Source of the DNA: Magnolia sinica
Lineage: Eukaryota > Streptophyta > Magnoliopsida > Magnoliales > Magnoliaceae
Direction of reading: 5' to 3'
DNA: 64,000 nucleotides
NCBI RefSeq assembly: GCF_029962835.1
Contig: NC_080589.1
Coordinates: 23,798,586-23,862,585, forward strand
Position 1 is the stretch's first letter; each line of letters starts with the position of its first letter. Both the position numbers and the translations under genes were made by a program. The notes beneath the pieces were generated by a model, which saw only the letters and a program-made list of their open reading frames with translations, searched no databases and had not been told where the DNA came from. Shown here piece by piece: positions 35,874 through 63,220 of the stretch.

Positions 35874-36556
35874 CACCAATAAATTCAAAGTCGCAGTCCC
35901 AAACTTGCAAAACCAGCTGGGACCCATAATCAGATGGTCTGGATTGGTGTGCGTGCAAATCATAAATTATGCAAAATGCACATTGTGGAATGTTAATATG
36001 GCCCGTGTTATACATAAAAATAGAATACATCACTCACAACACCCCTAGAGAACAAAAGGATGAAATCAAAGAAACAGTTTGCAAGACCATATGTTCTTAT
36101 TGTTACACAAAGGTGGAGAATACATCACTCACAACACCCCTAGAGAACAAAAGGATGAAATCAAAGAAACAGTTTGCAAGACCATATGTTCTTATTGTTA
36201 CACAAAGGTGGGGGCCCAGTCCAGCAAGCACCAGACTCACCAGAAGAGATCACCAATAAATTCAAAGTCGCAGTCCCAAACTTGCAAAACCAGCTGGGAC
36301 CCATAATCAGATGGTCTGGATTGGTGTGCGTGCAAATCATAAATTATGCAAAATGCACATTGTGGAATGTTAATATGGCTGCAAGACCATATGTTCTTAT
36401 TGTTACACAAAGGTGGAGAATACATCACTCACAACACCCCTAGAGAACAAAAGGATGAAATCAAAGAAACAGTTTGCAAGACCATATGTTCTTATTGTTA
36501 CACAAAGGTGGGGGCCCAGTCCAGCAAGCACCAGACTCACCAGAAGAGATCACCAC
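35874..36556. repeat. rearranged block of near-identical repeats next to the P4H stop codon
   Basis: A 129-bp unit X occurs at 35874-36002 and 36251-36379. A 95-bp unit Y occurs at 36022-36116, 36117-36211 and 36417-36511, with its last third also at 36381-36416. A 45-bp unit Z occurs at 36212-36254 and 36512-36554. The stretch from 36081 repeats at +300 bp. The copies look almost identical, so the event is recent or an assembly artefact. The block ends about 60 bp past the P4H stop codon, probably inside its 3' UTR. Confidence 0.9.
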
Positions 36557-36613
36557 CAGTAGCAACCCCAGTGAGATTATGACAACCACTGCTCCCATGA
36601 CCAAAACAGTCAG

Positions 36614-52701
<16,088 letters not shown>

Positions 52702-52743
52702 CGAGAGAGAGAGAGAGAGAGAGTTTTCGTGTCGGAAGGTCTT

Positions 52744-52764
52744 TCACTGTCTCCGTTGCTCCAT
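52744..52764 (-). CDS. possible six-codon upstream ORF in the P4H leader
   Basis: ATG at 52764 opens a six-codon frame ending TGA at 52746-52744, 42 bases before the P4H ATG. A CT repeat (52704-52723) lies between. It matters only if transcription starts upstream of 52764, which the sequence cannot show. Confidence 0.3.
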   Translation of the reverse strand: MEQRRQ

Positions 52765-52799
52765 GATCAGAGAACAGAGTCGTGGCCGAGTTGAAGGGG

Positions 52800-53313
52800 G
52801 CCGCATTAGGTGTGGCCCGGGTAACACGTTAGTGGGTGTATCTCTCTCTGTGGGGCCCACCAAGATATATGTGTAGTATATCTACACCGTACATCAGTTT
52901 TTCCAGATCATTTTACGTCATTTTTATAAAAAAAATTAAATCAGATCTAATTCTCGAGTGGACTACACCACAGGAAACAGTGTCCACTGAACGTCCACAA
53001 TTAAAACCTTCCTAGGGCCCACCGTAATGTTTATTTTCAATCCAACCTGTTGATAAGGTCATAAATTCCTGGATTAAGAATATCATCTTGATCCAAAAAC
53101 TTATGTGGCCCCCACTAAGATTTTAATGGTGTTCATTCAATCCCCACTGTGTGGTCCAACCAAGAATTATATCTACTTCATTTTTGGGATAATACCTAAA
53201 ATGAGCTGAAAAAACAGATTGACGGAGTGGATATAAAACATATAGATAAAGGTAGGCCTCACGGTAAGGGAAACACCCACTATCATGTTACTGGGGCGAC
53301 ACCTAATGGTCGC
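52800..53313. mobile_element. GTGGGGCCC-core MITE abutting the P4H leader
   Basis: The left end GCCGCATTAGGTGTGGCCC and the right end (reverse complement GCGACCATTAGGTGTCGCC) belong to the same cap type as 9246-9771. Near 52810-52827 the cap is an imperfect palindrome centred on CCCGGG. The core has GTGGGGCCCACCAAGATATA. Only about 100 bp separate it from the P4H start codon. Confidence 0.7.
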
Positions 53314-53825
53314 GGATTCAGTCAGGTCGGTAGCTGACGGTGCTCCCTCAGGTGTTTTCTGTGGGGCCCACTTATATGTATGTTCTGTACATCCATGCTG
53401 TCCATCCGTTTTTCTAGCTCATTTTAAGACATGGGCCAAAAAACGAAGCAGATCCAAATCTAAATTGGACCACACCACATGAAACAGTGATGATTGACCA
53501 TTAAAAACTTTTTATGGGTCACAAAAGTTTTGGATCACCTGATATTCGTGGTTTTACTTCAGGTCTACGTGAGACTATCAACAGGTTGGATGACAAATAA
53601 ACATTACGGTGGACGCTCAGAAAACTTTAACGGTAGGTTTTCAATTACCACTGTTTCCTCTGTTGTGTAGTGCATATAAGATTTGGATCTGTTTAATTTT
53701 TCGATCCACAACTTAAAATGATCTAGAAAACGGATGGACGGAGTGGATATAAAAAACATACATTAGGTGGGCCCCACGCAAAAGATCTGACGGAGTTGGT
53801 CAGGTGTCGACCTGACTAAATCCGC
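53312..53825. mobile_element. second GTGGGGCCC-core MITE upstream of P4H
   Basis: The ends are GCGGATTCAGTCAGGTCGG and, in reverse complement, GCGGATTTAGTCAGGTCGAC. It starts where the previous MITE ends. The right cap has GTCAGGT (53799-53805) facing ACCTGAC (53810-53816); the left has GTCAG and CTGAC further apart. Core GTGGGGCCCACTTATATG. Confidence 0.7.
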
Positions 53826-54016
53826 GCCCACACCGAATCCGCTCCCCGTAGAAAGCTTTAATACTCTGGTGGAACATCACGACCCATACGCATGTACTCA
53901 AAAGATGTACACGTGGCATGGCTTACCTTAGCTTAAACCGTTCTGCTTACAGGTCTTATTTTAGATTGGACGTCTAAGCTAAAGCTACCAGTAAATTGAC
54001 GAGAAAGTCTTCGATA

Positions 54017-54193
54017 CTCTACTCTGGTAGAATGTGATGGATGATACGCAGGCACTTTGAAATTACTAATAAATAGCACACGTGGTATATAAGTAGCCAA
54101 TTAAACCATCTACATCATATTGCCAGCGTAGATGTATCATCAAGTAAAAATTAAGCTTACGTAATTAACTGTCTATGGGGATTGGTGGACATG
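54017..54193. repeat. 177-bp direct repeat flanking the Tat element, left copy
   Basis: It runs from CTCTACTCTGGTAGAATG to GATTGGTGGACATG and matches 62928-63104 with about six substitutions and no gaps. It sits immediately outside the truncated 5' LTR. Its first part is also a copy of the dispersed ACGTG-containing repeat. Confidence 0.92.
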
Positions 54194-54195
54194 AA

Positions 54196-54690
54196 GACTC
54201 GGACTTAATGCCTCGGGTCACCGAAGGATGTGTCAAATCCGAGGCATGATTCGCTAAACCGAGACAAAGGTTGAGTCGGTTCGGACGACTCATCAGCGTT
54301 CCGGGCATGCGTCGGGCGGACCACCTTGCCAGATCGACCGTCGCTAGGTCGGGCCTCATCCCGGATATCTTGGGATAAGATCCCGAAGCTCACGGGATCG
54401 GATGAAGGCTCAAGATGGGCACGATCCTATCTCCGTGATACCGGGAGAAGATCCCCTCAATATCAGGAGGAAAATCCTTGTGCGACTAAGGCCCCAGCAG
54501 CTATAAGAAGGATCCCTGACACCTTGAGAGGTACGAAAAAATTCCTTCCAAAACCTTTCAATACATTTAGACCCCGAGTCCCCGACTTTGGCATCGGAGG
54601 GTCCCCCTGCTCTAGCCGGGTCTCCTTTGTCCTCTTTCGGTGCAGGTATACGGGGTCTAGGAGGACGAACCGGACATTTGCATCAACAGT
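54196..54690 (+). repeat. 5' LTR, lacking its first ~25 bp
   Basis: It aligns with the 3' copy from GACTCGGACTTAATGCC on and continues past the end of the 3' copy to TGCATCAACA at 54690. The next bases, TTCGCCGCCTGTGGGAACC, resemble the primer-site region typical of Tat elements as I recall it. The usual TG start is absent here but present at 62606. Confidence 0.75.
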
Positions 54691-54739
54691 TCGCCGCCTG
54701 TGGGAACCGTACAAAAAGTCATCTCGTATCTCTATACTG

Positions 54740-56280
54740 ATGGTGATGACTAGAAGGGTCCCAAAAGAAGATTTGAATGAGAATGCGATTACGCCCGCGG
54801 GTCCAATCGCGGTTCCCGCAGCGAACCCACCTAACAACCGCCACGGAGGAGCGACCAGGACTCAGCGGGGTCGCGACGATAGGCGGTTGGACAAGGAGGT
54901 TCAAGTCGCTCCGATATGAATACGATGAAGCAAATGTTGGAACGAATGTATCAGCAGCAAATGCGGCCACTCCCGCATCCTCAAGGGGAGACGGCGCGTC
55001 GGCGGCGGTTGATCCTCAACCTTCGCGCGATCTTCCCCGAGCCAACCCCAGGCGGATCGAAACCATTCGGCATCGGCCAACGTTTCCCTCCCCGATCTTG
55101 GCACGAATAGAGCGAAGAAGGCGCAATCGCCCTCCCATGGAAGGCCGGCAGAAAGCGGTGAACCTTGGAAAGCCGATATTCAAAAATTTAAAAGAAGTGC
55201 GGGAAGAAATGGCGAAAGAGATGGCGGACATAAAGCACGGCCGGAATGTATATTCAACCAGGTCCGAAGCGAAGGCGTCCCCCTTTGTGGACTCGATACT
55301 GAAGGCCCGGTTGCCCGAGAGGTTTCGATTTCCTCAAATCACTCCTTTCACCGGCAAGACCGACCCAACGGAGCACATGAATGCTTCAGAACCTATATGG
55401 AGCTCCACGATGCCTCGGAGGAAATGTGTCGGGCCTTTTCTCTTACATTGGCCGATGTAGCTCTTGGTTCAAACATTGAAACCAAAGTCCTCGTTCATTC
55501 GTTGGTGGCGCGCCTTCCTTACCAACTTCATCGGCGGAAAGAAGAAATTGAAGCCCCCGGCACATCTGAACAATATAAAAGAAGAATCGGGAGAGCTATT
55601 GAAAGATTATATCAAGCGTTTTAATTTGGAGATCTTCAAGTTCGAAAACATTCGGAAGAAACGGCCCTCAATGCGCTCATGCAAGGAGTTAGGGATAAGC
55701 CATTCCTGGCATCTCTAGACAAAACTCCGCCCGATACTCTGGCAGAGTTTATGGCACGATCCGATAAATATGCCAACGCCGAGGAAGCGCGAATCCTGCG
55801 TGAAACTAAAACCTCGGCCAAAGAGTCGGCCAAAAAAGAAGCCGACTCGGCAGAAGGAAGAAAGAGGATCGCGCGTGACGAGCGAAGGTCAGGGAAACGA
55901 CCACATATACTCCCCTGAATAAGACTCGGGAAGAGGTACTGATGGAAATAAAAAATGAAGGCTTTGTTAGCTGGCCCAGTAAGCTCAGGAGTAATCCTAA
56001 TCGGCGGGACAAGGATAAGTACTGCCATTATCACCGCGATCACGGGCATAACACAAGTGATTGCCGTCACTTGAAAGAAGAGATCGAACGACTCATAAAA
56101 GACGGCCGACTCAGAGAACATACGGTCAAAGCTGGGGCAGCTGAGGCGCGCCCGACCGAGAGTCAGCCTATGGAAGAAATCCGGACGATTATCGGCGGTC
56201 CACAATGTGGGGGCGACTCAAACAACGCGCGAAGGAATCATGCACGAAAACTTAGTCAGCCTCAGTCCGAGCTCATGATT
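54740..56280 (+). pseudogene. gag of the Tat element, broken
   Basis: It starts ATG at 54740 (MVMTRRVPKEDLNEN) and moves between all three frames at least five times. Recognisable parts: LPERFRFPQITPFTGKTDP (about 55310-55365), the capsid-like ESGELLKDYIKRFNLE (about 55594-55640) and a zinc knuckle CHYHRDHGHNTSDC (about 56020-56062, a C-x2-H-x4-H-x4-C form). Confidence 0.75.
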
Positions 56281-56289
56281 ATAGATCGG

Positions 56290-56700
56290 CCATCAAAGGA
56301 AAAGAAAAGAGAAAGATATTGTATATCGTTCACTGAGGAAGACGCCCGAGGTATCCATCACCCCCACGATGATACGTTGATCGTTTCCTTGGCGATCGCT
56401 AACCGAAAGGTGTTCCGAATACTCGTTGATACAGGATCATCTGCAGACGTGTGTACTGGGGCGTTCGACAAAATGGGGATCGAACGATCCATACCCGGTT
56501 CGGACCCCATTGATCGGTTTTTGGAGGACAAATTCTTGCCCAGGGTGTCTCATTACCACTCACCCGGGCAATGCCCCACATCGACCGATGATGGTTGACT
56601 TCGGTCGTCGATCAACCCTCGATATACAACGCATACTCGGCCGACCTTCATTGAGTCTCCTCCGGGCCGTGGATCCACATACCATCTTTCAATGAAATTC
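56290..56700 (+). pseudogene. aspartic protease of the Tat element
   Basis: The catalytic motif is DTGSSADV, with DTG at 56428-56436, preceded by LIVSLAIANRKVFRILV. The frame breaks shortly after (about 56500-56600). Confidence 0.7.
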
Positions 56701-57069
56701 CCGGCGAGTCGGGATTGTCAAAGGAGACCAGCATGCGAGGCGATGTTACATGATAGCCGTAAAAGGAGCCGCCGACAAAAGTCCGACCAACATATTAACA
56801 ATCGAATCGTTGGACCCTCGGGCGAGAATTATGAACGAGGACAGCCGGTCGAGGATCTTGTCTCGGTCCCCTTGGTCGAGACAGATGGATCCAAGACGGT
56901 ACGAATTGGCTCGTCTCTGCAGTCCCCTTTGAAAGAAAAGCTGACAGCCCTGATCCGCAGGTACGCCGACGTCTTTGCCTGGAGTCATGAAGATATGCCC
57001 GGGATCGACCCCTCTGTGGTGACTCACCGACTCAACATCGATCCGACAGAAGCGACGACCGCTCGGCCC

Positions 57070-57780
57070 TGAACGATACGCCATCATTGAAGAAGAAGTC
57101 AACAAACTCCTCCAGGCTAATTTCATAGAAGAAATACACTATCCAGGTGGGTCGCGAATGTCGTGCTTGTAAAGAAATCCAACGGGAAGTGGCGAGCGTA
57201 TTGACTATCGACTTAAATAAAGCACGAGGATAGCTTTCCGCTTAGAGGATGAACCGGCTAGTAGATAGTGCGAGGACATGAGCTCCTTAGCTTCATGGAT
57301 GCATATTCGGATATAATCAAATTGTAATGCATCAAACAGATAAATCAAAAACAACCTTTGTCACCATTGGGCACTACGAGTTCCGAGTGATGCCATTTGG
57401 TCGGAAGATGCGCAACTTATCAAAGGTTAGTTAACAAAATCTTTGCTCGGCTTATAGGCGAACCATGGAAGTATACATCGCGACATGCTCGTCAAAAGCA
57501 TACACGCAGCTGTGAATAATTTGGAAGAAATGTTTCTAATCCTACGGAAGTTGGATGAAGCTAAATCCAAGTAAATGTGCTTTTGGAGTAGGCTCAGGAA
57601 AATTCCTCGGTTTGGTTAGTCATCGAGGAATAGAGGCAAACCCGAAAAAGATAAATGCTCTGATTGATATGGAATCCCCCAAAACCATTAAGGGCGTCAA
57701 AGGTTGGCCGGGAGTCGCACTTAATCGGTTCTGTCTTTCTCCCTTTCTTGAACAATTGAAAGGAAGACAAGCGATGGGTT
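57070..57780 (+). pseudogene. reverse transcriptase of the Tat element, heavily damaged
   Basis: Fragments: LVKKSNGKWR (about 57165-57195), HYEFRVMPF (about 57370-57396) and [19 protein letters not shown] (about 57555-57611). A base is missing in the catalytic Tyr-x-Asp-Asp box at about 57480, besides several small deletions upstream. Confidence 0.7.
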
Positions 57781-57869
57781 GAACGGAAGAGTGTGAAGCA
57801 GCATTCCGGCAATTAAAATCATATCTCGGTTCGCACCTCTCTTATCAAAACCCGAAGGGAGTCGTTGCT

Positions 57870-58170
57870 CCTCTACCTAGCTGTAAGTGGTTTGCTCGGC
57901 TTTGATACGAGAATCGGAAGGAAAGCAACGGCCGGTCTACTACGTCATAGCAGAAACGAGATACCCAAGCTTGGAAAAAGTGGCCTTGGCTTTAATAACT
58001 TCCTCTCGGCGACTTAGGCCGTATTTCCATGCCCACACCATCATTGTAATGACCGACCTCCCGCTTCGCCAGGTACTGCAGAAACCAGAAGCTTCCGGCC
58101 GACTCACCAAATGGGCTATCGAGCTGAGTGAGTTTGATATTCAATACCGACCAAAGGCAAACAAGCCGTA
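57870..58170 (+). pseudogene. first RNase H domain of the Tat element
   Basis: VCSALIRESEGKQRPVYYV, then YPSLEKVALALITSSRRLRP and MTDLPLRQVLQKPEASGRL, in one open frame (57887-58171). This is the usual gypsy RNase H and connection segment. Confidence 0.75.
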
Positions 58171-58259
58171 GCTGATTTTATCGCCGAGGGAACGTCTTCA
58201 ACCGAACTTTCGGTAAATGATACACCGAAGGACGGTGCAGTTCCGACCTCAACCGCTCC

Positions 58260-58650
58260 CCCTTGCCCTATCCCGTGGAATCTGTATGTCGACGGTTCTT
58301 CCAACTCGAAGGCCAGTGGGGGGGTTGGAAACCCCGATCATACCTATATACGTATGCCTTACGACTTGGATTCCAAGCGTCGAACAATAGGCGGAATATG
58401 AAGCGTTGTTACTCGGCCTCCATCTCGCCGCATTGGAGTCACGCACCTAAGTGTTTTCCGACTCTCGGTTGGTTGTTAACAAATTTGGTGTATACCGGAC
58501 ACGAAAGACCATTAAGGGCATACATGGAAAGCGAAGAACTTATCAATGGATTTCAACTCTACGTGTCACTCGGATCCCTCGTCCAGAAAAGAAAAGCCGA
58601 TTTGTTAGCAAAGCTCGCCTCGCCGATGAAGATGAGATACCCAGGTCCGT
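58260..58650 (+). pseudogene. second (archaeal-type) RNase H domain of the Tat element
   Basis: PWNLYVDGSSNSKASG begins near 58270; further parts, FSDSRLVVNKFG and RIPRPEKKSRF, appear in other frames. A second RNase H after the first is diagnostic for plant Tat elements. Confidence 0.7.
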
Positions 58651-58749
58651 CCCTGTCGAATACGTTGACAAGCCAAGCATAGATGAACCAATTAGCGAGG
58701 CCGTCAATACAATCGACTCGGAACCTTCCCTGGATTGATCCAATCCGCC

Positions 58750-59921
58750 AATACCTTGACGAAGGAAAGTTGCCGTGTCGAGGCTCGACGAATTAAGATT
58801 CGAGCCTCCGTTATACCATATTCAACGGAACCCTCTACAAGAAAGGTTACTACGCCCCTTCTTTGCGGTGCCTCAAACCCAGGAGGCAAACTATGTTTAC
58901 GGAAATTCATGAAGGAATCTGCGGAAACCACTGCGGAGGCGATCTCTCGCCTCGGTCCTACGCGGGGATACTGCGGCCCACTATCCAACACGGCTCGCGA
59001 GCTCGTTAAAAATGCGCAGATGCCAACGGTTCGCGGCAATTAGGCAAGCACCGAAGCACTAACGCCGATGGCGGTCCCCGGCCTTTCGCACGGTGGGCGT
59101 CGACATCATAGGACCGCTCCCTATGGGAAAAGGTCGGACCAAGTTTGCTGTTGTGGTAGCGGTTGACTATTTCACGAAGTGGTAGAGGCAGAACCATTAG
59201 CTAAAATAACCGAGCGAAGATCACCGAATTTGTATGGAAAAACATTATCTGCCGATTGTACCATTATTACAGAAAATGGAAGGCAATTTGATAATAGAAG
59301 CTTTCTCGGGATGTGCGATAACCTCGGAATCAGAAACGTTTACTCTTCGCCTCATCATCTTCAAACCAACGGACAAGTTGAAGCGGTTAATAAGATTATC
59401 AAGCAACATCTTCGGACCAAGCTTAGCCGGGCCAAAGGAGCATGGGCGGAAGAGCTCCCGAAGATTCTTTGGGCTTACCGAACTACAGCTCGAACAGCTA
59501 CAGGAGAGACTCCGTTTTCACTAGCTTATGGCTCGGAAGCCGTCACTCCCGTTGAAGTCGGATTACCTTCGGCTCGAATCACTTCGTTCAATGCAGAAGC
59601 AAACGAAGAACTCCTTGCACTCGGACTCGACCTTCGGACGAACAAAGAGAAGTGGCACGGCTGCGCACGCGGCAGCGACAACTGGCTCGGTTCTACAATA
59701 CCCGAGTTAGGATTAGAAGATTTCGAATGGGAGATATGGTTCTTCGGAAAGTGTTTTCTAACACCAAGGAATTTGGGTCGGGCACACTGGGACCCAATTG
59801 GGAAGGACCCTACATCGTCTCGGGCACCATTAGACCGGGAACGTATCAGCTGGAAGACCTAAACGGACAGCCGTTGCCTCACCCTTGGAACGCTGAACAC
59901 CTCAAAGTCTACTATCCCTAG
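58750..59921 (+). pseudogene. integrase of the Tat element
   Basis: Decayed zinc-binding part around 58900-58990, then core motifs VDIIGPLPMGKG (about 59100), ENGRQFDNRSFLGMCDN (about 59274) and SPHHLQTNGQVEAVNKII (about 59350-59400), which hold the DDE residues. The C-terminal part GPYIVSGTIRPGTYQLEDL ends at the stop at 59921. Several frameshifts. Confidence 0.8.
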
Positions 59922-60090
59922 TTCTATATTCAACGATTAAAGACTCTGAACTAAGAAAGGATAAAGCCAAGTCAAATAAGTAAAGATAGACATTTCTCGT
60001 TCATTCATCAAAACATATGTAAGTACAAAGCAAGCGAATACATCAAAGTAAAAAATATATATATATGTCCAAGGGCCCCGGTAACGGTCC

Positions 60091-62170
60091 TCATGCACCG
60101 GCCTCGTCCCCAGCAGTATCTTCAGCAGTGGCGTCCGGGTTCTCGGATCCCGAGGCTGCTCCACCCTCGATTTCTGAAAGGTCAAGGTCAGGGAAGGATT
60201 TCTTTATGTCCTTGACGCATTCCAGATATCCGCATTGGAACAAGCGGTCCCTTTCATCCTCGAACTCCGCCGACTCGAGGAATGCTTGGACGGCTTGGTC
60301 CCTAGCCTTCTCGGCCTCCCGAGTCTTCTCGACGGCCTGTTGAATGTGCTCCGCCGCCTCAAGCTTAGGAGCTAAGTCATCCCACGGCCTTTGGGAACTG
60401 GCTCTTCTTGACTTTGGAGAGTGAGCCGTGCAGCGACCTGCCTTTGCCGTCAGGCTCTTACGGAGGAAGCCGCCTCTGCCCTCGCGTCTTCGGCCTTTGG
60501 CAGGGCCGCCTCCTGTCGGGCGGGCCGGATCTCGGCCTCCTCCGTCGACCTTGGCCTCGGGAAGAGTGGCCGATGAGTTGAGGATAGCTCCTTGTTGGCC
60601 TTGATTAAGCAAGGAGCGAGTTAAAAAAGCATCCGGGCAGACGACGGGGCGTTGTAAAGTTTCACGAACTCTCTTTCACACCCGTGGGCCGGGCGGAACC
60701 ATCCCCGACACCACTTGCTGCAGGATAGGCGGCCCCTCCTGGTTCGTCTCCTCCCCTCGGGAGGACGCGGTCCTCCTTCCCCTGGAGGACGCGGCCCCGG
60801 TCTCTTCCTCCCGCTCGGAACATCCGCTCAACGCGTCCAGTCGGGTGCCGCGAGGCTCCGGCGGAATCGCCGTCTCTTCCCCCTTTCGTCGGGTCGGGAA
60901 TCACGGGACGGAAGGGGCGAAGAGCTCGGCGCTCTTTCTCCTTCCGCGCACCCTTTGCCTCTTCGGCCGAGGCTCCGAAAGAAGAAGGCCGCGGAGGAGC
61001 CTTACTTCGTGGCGCCTAAGGGGGGCGAGCTCGATCATCTCGGTTCGAGGACAATCCGAGGTTGGGGACGAGCTTGCGGCTGTAAAAAAAAAAAAAAAAA
61101 AAAGAGAATAAGTTATGGCGAAGTAAGTGGGGGGAAATTCGGAAAATCCAGAAGATTCATTCTCAATTACCTGTAACTTCCGAGTCCAGACCTGCAAGAT
61201 GAAGGCGCTCCGGCTGTAGAAGCACCTTCCAAGACCTATTCTTCGAATCCAACGACCTCAACTCTTTGATCCGAGCCGAGGCAGTGGAGCCGAGCTTCGG
61301 CCTCTTTCTAAACACAAGCTCGTCGGACTCGAATATTACAAAAAAAAAAAAAAGGGGGCGAGGGGGAGAGAAGACCCAAGTCACTGCTCTTTGGAACGCC
61401 CGAGGAACACGAGCCTCGCAGGAGACTCATCCGTCTCCCACCGACCACATGCCCAAAACCAACGCTCTCTCCCGTGTTTGTTGGAAGTGGGAGGGTCGGT
61501 TATCAGGGGAACCGCCTCCGCCTCGCCAAGCCGCGAAGACGTAGAAGCCGGGATAGTTCGGATTTACTCGCACTGGAGAAACTCGTCGACTGTGAGCGGT
61601 GGCTGTTCCATCTCAGCCCACAACACCGCACATCCGAGTAAGTTCCTCCACCCATTCGGGACTATCTGCCCCGGGGCAATCATTATGCGAGACAAAACTC
61701 CCCGGACGATGGTCTGAAGGCGCAAGCCGCATTGCATCGACACTTGGTAAATCGCAACTGCCCCGGCAGGGTGATCCGGCAAGTCATTCGGACGGGGAGA
61801 TAGGTGATGACCGACTCGAGGACATGATACCCGACTTGGATTCTCGTCCGCTCGGAGCGAGACCGGACCCTTAAATCTTCCCCGATCCTTCTTCTTGGAC
61901 TCGGCTGCGCCCCGATTTTTCACAAAATTTCATCTTCTTCCTCTTCATCTTCCTCCATGTCCCTTGGCAAGTTAGGCCTTCCGGGCGGGTTAATAGAGAC
62001 GACCCACCCCAGAAGGAAGCGGAAGGGGCGCTCCGCCGGAGCCTGACTCTCTCAGAAGGGGCGTTGGCATCCACCTATCTCCGTCGAGGAAGGCGATTCC
62101 CAAATTTTCAAAACGTTGCGCTTCGCCTTCGTCTCAGGAAGCTCCCCCCTGGAACCCCTATCCGCCATTA
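60091..62170 (-). pseudogene. antisense ORF (aORF) of the Tat element
   Basis: On the minus strand a possible start MADRGSRGELPETKAKR lies at about 62170. A domain like the 'putative gypsy-type transposon' family (Transposase_28, PF04195 as I recall) lies at about 61760-61564: AGAVAIYQVSMQCGLRL, APGQIVPNGWRNLLG. The 3' part is a 173-residue frame (60612-60091) with a charged coiled coil, EKTREAEKARDQAVQAFLES, and an acidic end. The middle is broken by stops and by A/T runs at 61084-61103 and 61340-61353. Function unknown; this is a guess from family resemblance. Confidence 0.55.
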
Positions 62171-62605
62171 TTATCTAATAAAGAGGAAGGAGAAACTCAA
62201 GGAGGGAGAAACGAAAATGGCGGAAAGAGGCACCGACGGTTAAGAGAGAGGAAAGGAAGAAGATGAAAGACGAAAAGGCTCCAAAGGGAATGAAAAGTAG
62301 GAATGACAATAGAAGTTCAAAATCGGGACCCCCACCAATTTATAAGGTTGCCATATGGCGGGAGTAATTAATGAGGAAATGATTCGACGCCTGCATCGAT
62401 TCCCCACTCGACACGTGGCGCCCGACGGACGGTAATAATGTCCTTGCTACGTGTCCAACCCTCATTGGCGGGATGGCGATTGGCGGGGACGGCGCATGAG
62501 ATGTCGGGGAACCGCCCCCTCAAGGCCATGGAAGCAAAATGAACCCGGCCATTTAAAGACCAAACTTTGTCTCCGGTTTGAAACACACGGAGTAGGGGGC
62601 TTACC

Positions 62606-62927
62606 TGTTGGGGCAAAAATACAAGTCCGGACTTGGACTTAATGCCTCGGGTCAAAGGATGTGTCAAATCCGAGGCATGATTCGCAACCGAGACAAAGGT
62701 TGAGTCGGTTCGGACGACTCATCAGCATTTCGGGCATGCGTCGGGCGGACCACCTTACCAGAATCGACCGTCTCCCGGATATCTCGGGATAAGATCTCCG
62801 ACCCGAAGCTCACGGGATCGGATGAAGGCTCAAGATGGGCACGATCCTATCTCCGTGATACCAGGAGAAGATCCCGCGCTCAATATCAGGAGGAAAATCC
62901 TTGTGCGACTAAGGCCCCAACAGCTAT
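62606..62927 (+). repeat. 3' LTR, truncated at its 3' end
   Basis: It starts TGTTGGGGCAAAAATAC at 62606 after a purine-rich GGAGTAGGGGGC. It aligns with the 5' LTR to GGCCCCAACAGCTAT and then stops abruptly at the 177-bp repeat. About 180 bp of LTR present on the 5' side are absent. Confidence 0.75.
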
Positions 62928-63104
62928 CTCTACTCTGGTAGAATGTGATGGATGATACACAGGCACTTTGAAATTACTTATAAATAGCACACGTGGTATA
63001 TAAGTAGCCAATTAAACCATCTAAATCATATTACCAGCGTAGATGTATCATCAAGTAAAAATTAAGCTTACGTAATTATCTGTCTATTGGGATTGGTGGA
63101 CATG
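62928..63104. repeat. 177-bp direct repeat flanking the Tat element, right copy
   Basis: Same as 54017-54193 at about 97 per cent identity, in the same orientation. It begins exactly where the 3' LTR breaks off and ends GGACATG before unrelated sequence. Confidence 0.92.
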
Positions 63105-63220
63105 TATTGGACGGTTGAAAACGAAGATTTTCAAACGGTCCGATTTCCACAAACGTGCACGAATCACGGGTAGTGGTTTTTCAACGGATCGGGATTGTGA
63201 GTTGGCGACAGTTGGCCGAT

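Larger units (their letters stand above)
35062..36613. other. convergent intergenic region between the two genes
   Basis: Holds both 3' ends. No further gene is seen. The right half (35874-36556) is a block of repeated segments described separately. Confidence 0.7.
54196..62927 (+). mobile_element. degenerate Tat-clade Ty3/gypsy LTR retrotransposon
   Basis: 8.7 kb. Order: 5' LTR (54196-54690), gag, protease, RT, RNase H, a second RNase H, integrase (to 59921), an antisense ORF region (60091-62170), then the 3' LTR (62606-62927). The second RNase H and the extra antisense ORF are marks of the Tat group. Every coding part has frameshifts or stops, so the element cannot act on its own. The LTRs differ by about seven substitutions plus several indels. 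The outer tips of both LTRs are missing and are replaced by the 177-bp repeat. Confidence 0.85.

Noticed and set aside
35874-36556. Possible CRISPR-like array of repeats
   Set aside because: The units are 95-129 bp, not spaced by unique spacers, and lie in a plant gene region.
54326-54919. 197-residue open frame at the left of the retrotransposon
   Set aside because: Most of it is LTR and leader sequence; only the part after 54740 is gag.
54779-55460. Host gene encoding an arginine-rich protein
   Set aside because: It is the gag region of the Tat element read partly in the wrong frame.
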